Shown here: positions 15,074 to 21,408 of the stretch, piece by piece | Numbering within the stretch: the stretch's first letter is position 1 | How the letters are laid out: each line of letters begins with the position of its first letter | Source: an uncultured Rhodospirillaceae bacterium | GTDB taxonomy: Bacteria; Pseudomonadota; Alphaproteobacteria; Rhodospirillales; UBA2165 | Direction: 5' to 3' | DNA: 21,408 nucleotides | Assembly: GCA_913041095.1 (NCBI GenBank) | Contig: CAJWIB010000010.1 | Location: 1 to 21,408 of the forward strand | The notes under the pieces: generated by a model | Told to the model about the DNA's origin: nothing | What the model saw: only the letters and a program-made list of their open reading frames with translations | The model's database searches: none | Made by a program: the position numbers and the translations under genes

Positions 15074-15116
15074 AAATTAGACGGTTTCGATTGAAACGGT
15101 CCTTGATCTAGATCAG
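15074..15116 (-). promoter_or_regulatory. FNR/DNR-type box and promoter upstream of the cupredoxin and cassette B
   Basis: TTGATCTAGATCAG at 15103-15116 matches TTGAT-N4-ATCAA with one mismatch and contains a perfect 12-nt palindrome. On the minus strand TAATTT at 15079-15074 starts 30.5 nt from the box centre, giving a class II arrangement nearly identical to the promoter of the universal stress gene near 1526-1567. The predicted start site is near 15068, leaving a leader of about 38 nt before ATG 15030. Confidence 0.68.
15080..15101. repeat. 22-nt imperfect inverted repeat next to the FNR-like box
   Basis: The arms GACGGTTTC and GAAACGGTC flank a central GATT and pair except for one G-G mismatch. 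It abuts the FNR-like box and covers the stretch just upstream of the predicted -10. It could be a second operator or a weak hairpin; it has no following T-run on the minus strand, so it is not a convincing terminator for the HEAT-repeat gene. Confidence 0.4.
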
Positions 15117-15153
15117 ATTTGATTGAAGAAATTAATTCTTTTCGACGTATATT

Positions 15154-17451
15154 CTATTGCCTAATATTCTTTGAATTTATCGAGCCGAGAACTTCAATGG
15201 CGACCTGCCATTCGCGGCGTCGATTTTCATCTTCAATTACGGCAATGAGTGGTGGGTTTGCCTTCACTGCACCAATTTGGCGTAGCAATTGACCAGCTTC
15301 CAGCCGGTGATAACCTTCATTGGCAAAAGCGAAGTCAATTATCCGCTCAAGCGCAGCATCACCTTCAAAAGTGACAAGAGATTCGGCAGCGGCAAGCCGG
15401 ACCGAACGTTCTTCATCGTCAATCAATTGGTTAATTTTCATGATTTCAACACCCATATTGCTGAGCGCTTTGATTGCTTCGGTTCTGATGAAGCTATCAC
15501 CATCCTCAAGCCGGTGTGCCAGATAACCGGCACATTCTGTTGCTTTTGCCGCGCCCAGGGCACGCACAGCCAGCAACCGGCAATCGCGTTCTGAATTCGC
15601 CACCACCCGCATCAAGGCGGCAATAGTATCTTTTGGCAGGGTGCCCCTGCTTTCACCAATCCGCACCAGCGAATCGAGTGCTGCTATACGAATTTGCTCA
15701 CTGGTATTTTCGATATTTAGCGCCAGCGCGGAAGCCACGTCGTCACTCGGCACTTCACCCAAAACCCGGGCCGCAAATTGCGGCACATCTTTAAAAGCCG
15801 GTGTTTCTTCGGCCAGCCGGACACGGCTCTTACGCGGTGTTTGAGCCGACAGTGCCAACATTTCCATATCTGTTTCGGTCAGGTGAATCCGGTTTTTTCT
15901 GGTGTCGCCAAGCTCGGCCATGCGGCCTTCCTTTGGCCCATCAGTACCCATAATCGCGGCCCAGGTCGAAGTTGGGAATTCTTCGTTTTCGCTTTCCTCT
16001 TTTTCAATAATGTCTTCGGCAGATTCAGCTTCGGAATCAACTTTCTTTTCATAGGGCGCTAATGCATCTTTCTGCTCTTCTTGTTCTTCCGGCAACGGTG
16101 TGATTTCTGCATTCAAAGCTGCAATCAAAATAGCACGTGCTTGATCGGCGCTCGCGTTTGACTTGGCAATCTCGCCCAAAGCAGCGATGGCATCAAAGCG
16201 GATTTGGCGATCTTTCGACGTTAAGGTCTGGCCAATCGCTTGAACAGCTTCTTCATTGGCGATCATTCTGAGCCCGTGCAAAGCGCCAAGCCGCACTGCT
16301 TCCGGTTGATCTTGATCTGCCAGAATCTCCAGCAGCGTGTCGCTGGCAGTTTCACCAAATAAAGTGGTATATGCTTCCAATGCAATAGCGGCTGCCGCTG
16401 GATTATCCTCGGCAATTTTAGCCTGAAGTTTACTAGCTAGATCAGCATTAACCTTAATATTTGGCATCGCCATTAGCCGCTTAAAGACGGCTATTTGAAC
16501 TTCACCGGCGGGATCTTCCAGCCACGAAATCAACTGTTCTACATTGATGTCATCGACATGCAATATGGCGATGGCGCGGAGTTCCGGTTCTTGATCAGCA
16601 AGCAATATTTCGCAAATCTGGTCGTTGAAACTATTTGTGTTTAGAGCCCCAGCGATGGCCAGGCGAACATCTTTTGATGGATCTTTCAGCCCATGGAGTA
16701 CAGCTTTACGCGCTGCGTCATGATCGATTCCAGCCAATACGACAGCGGCACGGCGGCGGTGGCGGGAATCTTTGTCATCCAAATAGCCAACCAAGGCACC
16801 AGCGCCGGCGGCACCCATCCGGGCAAAGGCTGAAAAAGCAAACTCGCTCAGGTCTTGCGCATCTTCGTCATTGATAGCTGTAACAATTTCGGGAACGGCA
16901 TCCTCGACACCGAATTCAGCCAGTGCCTTGATCGCCGCAATTTGCAAATCAACCCAGCTGTCCCAGCCACCTTCATAAAATTCGTCTTCGTCCCAGATAA
17001 TCTCCGCATCGTGCCAGCTCAACAAGCGTTTAAGCCAGGGGATCACCTCGGCCACCTTCATTTTGGTCAACGCATTGAGGGCGGCCATTTTCACATCACT
17101 GCAGGGATCGCCAATGAGGTTTTTAAGCAGCTGTTTCGATGCGCGCTGATCGCCAATTACAGCTAATGCTTCGGCGGCGTCGGTACGCACATCTTCATCT
17201 TCATCGAGTAAAGCTTCGAGCAGTACCTCGGTGGCTTGGTCAGATTTAATCTCGCCAAGTGCCCGCGCTGCTCCACAGCGATGAACATCGACGCCGTCAC
17301 GCAAAAGTGCTGCTAAAACATCGACGACATCGGATAAATAAATTCGTTGAATATCTTCCTCTTGGATCGAACCATGGCCAGCCGGTGAATTAATACTATT
17401 CGCCGGCCGTCCAGGCAAAGGCAATATTTCCTCCGCATTTAACAAAGTCAT
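15154..17451 (-). CDS. Large HEAT-repeat protein coupled to the molybdoenzyme gene
   Basis: A 765-residue protein made largely of HEAT/PBS-lyase-type helical repeats. Repeat units such as VHRCGAARALGEIKSDQATE, VRTDAAEALAVIGDQRASK and IRFDAIAALGEIAKSNAS recur through residues 55-460 and again at about 580-760. A long acidic stretch rich in Glu (about 475-520) separates the two blocks. There is no signal peptide, so it should be cytoplasmic, and there is no cofactor motif. It begins 2 nt after the stop of the AioA-like gene, which implies translational coupling. Cytoplasmic partners coded beside molybdoenzymes often act in cofactor insertion or control of Tat export (NarJ/TorD types do, though they are not HEAT proteins). 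An assembly role here is therefore an inference. Another possibility is scaffold or regulator. Confidence 0.85.
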   Translation of the reverse strand: MTLLNAEEILPLPGRPANSINSPAGHGSIQEEDIQRIYLSDVVDVLAALLRDGVDVHRCGAARALGEIKSDQATEVLLEALLDEDEDVRTDAAEALAVIGDQRASKQLLKNLIGDPCSDVKMAALNALTKMKVAEVIPWLKRLLSWHDAEIIWDEDEFYEGGWDSWVDLQIAAIKALAEFGVEDAVPEIVTAINDEDAQDLSEFAFSAFARMGAAGAGALVGYLDDKDSRHRRRAAVVLAGIDHDAARKAVLHGLKDPSKDVRLAIAGALNTNSFNDQICEILLADQEPELRAIAILHVDDINVEQLISWLEDPAGEVQIAVFKRLMAMPNIKVNADLASKLQAKIAEDNPAAAAIALEAYTTLFGETASDTLLEILADQDQPEAVRLGALHGLRMIANEEAVQAIGQTLTSKDRQIRFDAIAALGEIAKSNASADQARAILIAALNAEITPLPEEQEEQKDALAPYEKKVDSEAESAEDIIEKEESENEEFPTSTWAAIMGTDGPKEGRMAELGDTRKNRIHLTETDMEMLALSAQTPRKSRVRLAEETPAFKDVPQFAARVLGEVPSDDVASALALNIENTSEQIRIAALDSLVRIGESRGTLPKDTIAALMRVVANSERDCRLLAVRALGAAKATECAGYLAHRLEDGDSFIRTEAIKALSNMGVEIMKINQLIDDEERSVRLAAAESLVTFEGDAALERIIDFAFANEGYHRLEAGQLLRQIGAVKANPPLIAVIEDENRRREWQVAIEVLGSINSKNIRQ

Positions 17452-17453
17452 CT

Positions 17454-20126
17454 TCAGATGATATCCCGTGGTGCAAATGACATCGTCCGGAAAGTTTTCT
17501 TATATGGTGAAACGCCGATCTTCTTGACTTTAGCGGTGCCCATTTTGAAATTATAGTTACCACTAATCCAATCAACGATCCGGCCTTCCAAAGCATTTGC
17601 CGGTTGTTGCGTATGCAGGAAGTCCATATAGAGCATACCTTTCTTGATGTGGCGCGTGACCATTGCAACACCGGTAACGGCGGCACGGCTCAACTCGATA
17701 TTGCCGGCTTTCATCTGACCAGCAAAAGAGTAATCAGAGCCTTCAATGCCAAGTATCGTCTCTTTGAGACTCGGCACCCGGTCAGAATAGACCATCACCA
17801 TATCACCCGATTCTATGCCGCGTTTCTTGGCATCTTCAGGGCTGATTTCGACGTAGTTACCGGGCCACCGCTGAACAATATAGGGCCGCCGGCGATCATC
17901 AAAGCCGGACTGCCAACGCTCGTTGGTCCGTCCCGACGAGCACCACATTTCGTCGCCACGAGGTTTCATCCATTCCCAATAATCCGAGTACAGTGACCAT
18001 GGCGATTTCTGAATATTACACTTACCGGTCTGGCTGTTGAAATGGGTCAACTTCTTGTTGAACACATTGCTGGCCTCAGGACCGGTTGCGCTTAATTTAC
18101 GCGTGGTATCGTGCAGGCGCTTGGTGCCTACCAGCTTACCTTCTTCAGTTAAGAAGACAGGCCCTTGGATACCATTAGTGCCAAACTCGCGCATTTTCTG
18201 ATGCAAGGTTTTGCCTTCACGTTTGGCGACCACCTTGATCTGATGGAAGTCTTTGCGACTGCCCCGCGAGAAGCGTGACATTTCCTCGGCAACCTCATTG
18301 GAGTTTTTCCAATCAAAGCCTTCAAAGCCCATCCGTTTGGAGAGTTGAGCAATAATCCACCAATCCGGTTTCGCTTCGCCGGGGGCATCGTAGAACTTCT
18401 GATACAGCCGCAGGCGACGCTCGCCATTGGCCCGCATGAAGTCTTCTTCGCCCCAAGTTGCAGCTGGGAAGATGACATCGGCAAAACGGTTACCGATTGG
18501 ATCAACCAGATAAATTTCCTGGTTGATCACCACCATACCACCTGAATCAGCCCGCCTTTTCAGGGTATCGATAATATCCTGTTTGTCGTAAGAACGAACT
18601 TGATTCGGATTGGCGAGGGTCAATTCATGGAACCGTTTGGCCAATTGCTGGGAACCACACATTGATTGGATCCATGTCGTACCAATAACATGAGCCAAAC
18701 GGGTGTGACCCGACATGGTGTAGGTATCCGTATCAAGCGCGCGACGACGACGGCCCGGCACCTTCATTGGCGACTTGTTGCGCGGATATTTACCGCCACG
18801 CTGGCCACCACGCTGGTGACCACCCGCCCGGCCAATAATCTGACCCGGACGGCCACCGGCACCAACAATAATACCCAGGGCGGAAATCGCCTGAGTATTA
18901 CCGGTATTATTGGACCAGTAGAAACCTTTCTCGATCATGATCGAGGTTTTTGGCCGTTTATTGCCTTTCGGTTTTGCCATCCATTCGGCAGCTTGACGGA
19001 TTTTCTTGGCATCAACACCGGAAACTTTAGCCGCATTGGCGAGTTTAAACTCGTCTTGTTTAAGCAGCCATTTTTTCCAATCTTCATAGCCATTAGTCTG
19101 GAACTTGCCCCAGGTCGTCCGCCATTGCCACGGTGTGTTACGCGTGCCCTGGCCAAAGCCCGAGGATGAGCCCCACTTATTGTTGACCCAGTTTTTGATC
19201 CACTCCTTATCCTGCCAATCATTCTCAGCAATGATGCGAGCGATGGCATTAACCACGAGCAGATCAGTGCCTGGATTTACGTCGAGCCACAGACCGCCGT
19301 TCTTTTCAGCGTAAGCCACACCGGCGGTGCGCCGTGGCGTCATAAAGATCGCTTTTTGGCCATTTTGAATGCCTTGCATAATCCATTGGGTAAACAAGAT
19401 GGTCTTGGTCTCATACGGATCAGTGCCGCAGATCAACAGGGTCTCAGCGTTCATCCAATCTTCGTAAGCTGGGCCAAAATTATCAAAGCCCGCATCCCGA
19501 AAGCCCGGCGTCGAACTTACATCTGATGGCGTATCATGAAAGGTGAAGTTTGCCGTGTTGACATGACGCAGCGCGTATTTGGTGATCGCATAAGTGTTTT
19601 CCAAATATTGATAGGAATAGGTTTTAACACCATAGGCGTTGGCTCCATGATTATCGAGCACATGCTTGCCAACCTCGGCAGCGATATCGAGGGCAAAATC
19701 CCACGGCACCGGTTGCAAGATGCCAAAAATCCGCACCATCGGTGATTTCAAACGATCACGTGTCGGCGTCTGTGGATTATAAACTTTCTGCGCGATGCAA
19801 CCGCCACGCAGGCTTGAATCGCCGCCTTTGTTGACGAATTTGGCGTCTTTATCCGGGATTATGACAACATGGTGAGGCTTATCATTATGCAGCACAATAT
19901 TGTGCTGATTAGGCGCCACCCAGGGACCCAACGGATCGACCGGAAAGTTTTCGCCAAAGGCGTTTTCGCTCGCCTTGGCGCCACCATTGGCATCGCCAGC
20001 CACTGGCCAGCGATAGACTTTGAGACCGCAAGCGACAATGCAATAATCGCAAGCTGTGGTAATTACCTCTGCCCCTTTAGGAGGTAGCGGAACATTGGTT
20101 TCTGGAATGTAATATGGAGTAGCCAT
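17454..20126 (-). CDS. aioA-like: AioA-like molybdopterin oxidoreductase, large catalytic subunit
   Basis: An 890-residue member of the DMSO reductase superfamily, closest by eye to arsenite oxidase large subunits. Cys26, Cys29 and Cys33 (CDYCIVAC) bind the Fe-S cluster. The fourth position holds Ser105 (SSLRGG), as in AioA, so a [3Fe-4S] cluster is likely. The motifs PYE (237-239), AEWMAKP and EKGFYWSNNT align with AioA. Arg433 and His437 (GRAGGHQ) match the substrate-binding Arg and His of AioA, but the segment that carries the other His and Glu there (CHATREMGIGE) reads TPGFRDAGFDN (206-216). No export signal is present; AioA-type subunits travel with the Tat-exported Rieske partner, whose gene lies 12 nt upstream. 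Substrate unknown: arsenite oxidation seems unlikely, and an iodate-reductase-like (IdrA) or new activity is possible. Confidence 0.85.
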   Translation of the reverse strand: MATPYYIPETNVPLPPKGAEVITTACDYCIVACGLKVYRWPVAGDANGGAKASENAFGENFPVDPLGPWVAPNQHNIVLHNDKPHHVVIIPDKDAKFVNKGGDSSLRGGCIAQKVYNPQTPTRDRLKSPMVRIFGILQPVPWDFALDIAAEVGKHVLDNHGANAYGVKTYSYQYLENTYAITKYALRHVNTANFTFHDTPSDVSSTPGFRDAGFDNFGPAYEDWMNAETLLICGTDPYETKTILFTQWIMQGIQNGQKAIFMTPRRTAGVAYAEKNGGLWLDVNPGTDLLVVNAIARIIAENDWQDKEWIKNWVNNKWGSSSGFGQGTRNTPWQWRTTWGKFQTNGYEDWKKWLLKQDEFKLANAAKVSGVDAKKIRQAAEWMAKPKGNKRPKTSIMIEKGFYWSNNTGNTQAISALGIIVGAGGRPGQIIGRAGGHQRGGQRGGKYPRNKSPMKVPGRRRRALDTDTYTMSGHTRLAHVIGTTWIQSMCGSQQLAKRFHELTLANPNQVRSYDKQDIIDTLKRRADSGGMVVINQEIYLVDPIGNRFADVIFPAATWGEEDFMRANGERRLRLYQKFYDAPGEAKPDWWIIAQLSKRMGFEGFDWKNSNEVAEEMSRFSRGSRKDFHQIKVVAKREGKTLHQKMREFGTNGIQGPVFLTEEGKLVGTKRLHDTTRKLSATGPEASNVFNKKLTHFNSQTGKCNIQKSPWSLYSDYWEWMKPRGDEMWCSSGRTNERWQSGFDDRRRPYIVQRWPGNYVEISPEDAKKRGIESGDMVMVYSDRVPSLKETILGIEGSDYSFAGQMKAGNIELSRAAVTGVAMVTRHIKKGMLYMDFLHTQQPANALEGRIVDWISGNYNFKMGTAKVKKIGVSPYKKTFRTMSFAPRDII

Positions 20127-20138
20127 TAGTCGTCTCTC

Positions 20139-20741
20139 CTAAGCTTGCAGATTATCAATTCGACCATAAATCAGACCGAAAATTGCAACGGCGTAAATAT
20201 TGTCGCCTTGGATTTCGAGCAGCACCTGCGGCAGGCTTTGATAGGCCTGGCCGGAAATCAGGATACCGTGCCGCGTCAGATCATACGTCGACAAATGCAA
20301 CGGACAGGCACCGAGGGATTTTGTGTCACCCTTGTAGGAACCCGACATTTCACCACCTTGGTGGGTACAGGTATAATTGAAGGCAACAATGTCCTTATTC
20401 GGTCCGATGCCGCCGCCGGCTTCAACACCGAGCTTCACGATCATCGATTCTGAATAAGCGCCACTATCCGGGTAACTAAAGTCGATCGGCTTATCCGTCT
20501 TCAACTGGCTCAGTTTAGCCACCAGCTTGCGGGGATAGGTCGTAACCATCGCCGGTACTTTGGCCATGCCGGGACCGGCGCTGACCATAGCGACTGTCGT
20601 TACACCAGAGGCAAACAGGAAGTCGCGGCGGGACATCAGACATTTGCCATGACCCTCTTCTTCTTTCATCACGCTACTTTTGCTCTCAGGAACATCAGCG
20701 ATCTCTGGGGTGATTAGTTCGGTTTTAGTATCTTTATTCAT
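20139..20741 (-). CDS. aioB-like: Tat-exported Rieske iron-sulfur subunit, AioB-like
   Basis: A 200-residue protein that pairs with the molybdenum subunit. A twin-arginine signal (SRRDFLFASG, Arg38-Arg39) follows an unusually long cytoplasmic N-terminus of 36 residues. The [2Fe-2S] ligands are Cys125 and His127 (CTHQGG) and Cys146 and His149 (CPLHLS). The two Cys that form a disulfide in many Rieske proteins are absent, as in some arsenite oxidases, which tends to go with a lower redox potential. The segments VKLGVEAGGGIGP, LTRHGILISGQA and IYAVAIFGLIYG closely follow AioB. It would anchor and export the catalytic subunit and pass electrons to the cupredoxin or cytochromes. It lies 24 nt after the peroxidase gene; the ribosome binding site of the next gene overlaps its stop. 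Confidence 0.9.
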   Translation of the reverse strand: MNKDTKTELITPEIADVPESKSSVMKEEEGHGKCLMSRRDFLFASGVTTVAMVSAGPGMAKVPAMVTTYPRKLVAKLSQLKTDKPIDFSYPDSGAYSESMIVKLGVEAGGGIGPNKDIVAFNYTCTHQGGEMSGSYKGDTKSLGACPLHLSTYDLTRHGILISGQAYQSLPQVLLEIQGDNIYAVAIFGLIYGRIDNLQA

Positions 20742-20765
20742 AATATTATCCTCACTCCTAGCCCA

Positions 20766-21408
20766 TTAATCGAGGGGCGCATAAGGTGGAATTTTTGGTG
20801 TCGCCATTTTGATCTCAGGACCGCTCAGGGATTCGAGGAAAGCCACGAGGTCTTCCTTTTCTTCATCCGAGAGATTCAGAGGTTTCAAAATCTTAGTCTT
20901 GGTGGCAAACTCATTCTTGCCGCCGCCATCGTTGTAGAAATCAACCAGCTCTTCGAAATCGAAAAATGTTCCGTTGTGCATATAGGGCGCCGTATAAGCG
21001 ATGTAGCGCAACGGAGGCGTCCGGAACTTACCTTTATCTACCGATTCCTTAGTCCGATAATAGAGACCGGCATCGTCCTTGATTGACCGGTACATTTTCT
21101 CAGTCGAGCCTTTGCTATATTGCTGATAGCGGAAGGTAATTTGAGCAAGTCCACGAGTTAGCCATTCTTCAGCCCGCGGCACACCGAGATTGTAGTATTT
21201 CTCATCGGTGAGCTGTGGTCCATTATGGCATTCAATGCAATTGGCCTTACCTTGGAATAATTTAAGACCACGCACCTGCTGTTCAGACAGCGCTTTTTTA
21301 TCACCGCGCATATATTTGTCGAACGGCGTGTTGTTGTGGATCAAGGTCCGCTCGAACGCCGCCATTGCCCGCCAGGCATTATTAACCCGCGGCCAGCGGT
21401 CGCCGAAG
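20766..21408 (-). CDS. Di-haem cytochrome c peroxidase family protein (partial, 5' end off window)
   Basis: Only the C-terminal 213 or so residues are visible; the frame is open through the right edge (FGDRWPRVNNAWRAMAAFER), so the ATG at 21365 is internal and not the real start. The second haem domain is present: CIECH at 21239-21225. The family signature follows, with FRTPPLRYIAYTAPYMHNG and ELVDFYNDGGG, as in CcpA/MauG-type peroxidases. The N-terminal haem lies outside the window. The family reduces hydrogen peroxide using cytochrome c or cupredoxin electrons in the periplasm, or oxidises a protein partner. Peroxidases of this kind accompany the AioA-like IdrA enzyme in iodate reducers (IdrP1/P2), with a gene order (A-B-P1-P2) different from the P-B-A order here. 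Specific function remains open. Confidence 0.85.
   Translation of the reverse strand, partial: FGDRWPRVNNAWRAMAAFERTLIHNNTPFDKYMRGDKKALSEQQVRGLKLFQGKANCIECHNGPQLTDEKYYNLGVPRAEEWLTRGLAQITFRYQQYSKGSTEKMYRSIKDDAGLYYRTKESVDKGKFRTPPLRYIAYTAPYMHNGTFFDFEELVDFYNDGGGKNEFATKTKILKPLNLSDEEKEDLVAFLESLSGPEIKMATPKIPPYAPLD

Noticed and set aside
17454..20741. Plain arsenite oxidase (AioBA) operon
   Set aside because: Fold and cofactors fit, but two substrate-binding residues appear to be replaced, and no arsenic regulator, sensor or resistance gene is in the window.
1..21408. tRNA, rRNA, CRISPR array, insertion sequence or attachment site
   Set aside because: None seen: the window is nearly fully covered by co-directional genes, and I found no spaced direct repeats, transposase or integrase frames, or cloverleaf-like segments.

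Overview
This window reads almost entirely on the minus strand. It carries one dense respiratory locus: an AioA/AioB-type molybdenum–Rieske oxidoreductase, a di-heme peroxidase, a type 1 copper protein, and two paralogous sets of cytochrome bd-like membrane proteins with c-type cytochromes. I count 14 CxxCH haem-attachment motifs in nine minus-strand proteins. The organism is probably a Gram-negative bacterium with moderate GC content, since there are Sec and Tat export signals, periplasmic cytochromes, AGGAG-type ribosome binding sites and FNR/DNR-type operator boxes. The gene set recalls nitrite oxidisers and other chemolithotrophs with bd-like oxidases, such as Nitrospira. The sequence alone does not fix a taxon.

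Layout in the direction of transcription (high to low coordinates). (1) About 21408-15154: the C-terminal part of a di-heme cytochrome c peroxidase, a Tat-exported Rieske protein (AioB-like), an 890-residue molybdopterin subunit (AioA-like, with Ser in place of the fourth cluster Cys), and a large HEAT-repeat protein that starts 2 nt after the molybdoenzyme stops. (2) About 15116-7283: behind an FNR-like box, a cupredoxin, then cassette B: bd-like protein, di-haem c, three-helix mono-haem c, and a di-haem c fused to an ethylbenzene-dehydrogenase-type haem b domain. Two small soluble cytochromes follow. (3) About 7286-6849: two tiny membrane peptides on the minus strand and one on the plus strand with its own sigma70-like promoter. 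(4) 6826-1584: cassette A, with the same four genes in the same order, plus a small two-helix protein. (5) A perfect FNR box drives a gene for two universal-stress domains fused to PCP_red-like domains, which runs off the left edge.

The likely logic is as follows. A periplasmic Mo/Fe-S enzyme exchanges electrons through its Rieske subunit with the cupredoxin and small cytochromes. These in turn serve one or both membrane complexes built from a bd-like core, membrane-anchored c haems and a haem b domain. The bd-like proteins keep the N-terminal bd haem-ligand region but lack the quinol-oxidising GRQPW loop, so a c-type or copper electron donor or acceptor is more likely than quinol alone. The Mo subunit lacks two of the four residues that bind substrate in true arsenite oxidase. 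With the neighbouring peroxidase, this points away from simple arsenite oxidation and towards an Idr-like (iodate reductase) or undescribed substrate. That assignment is inference.
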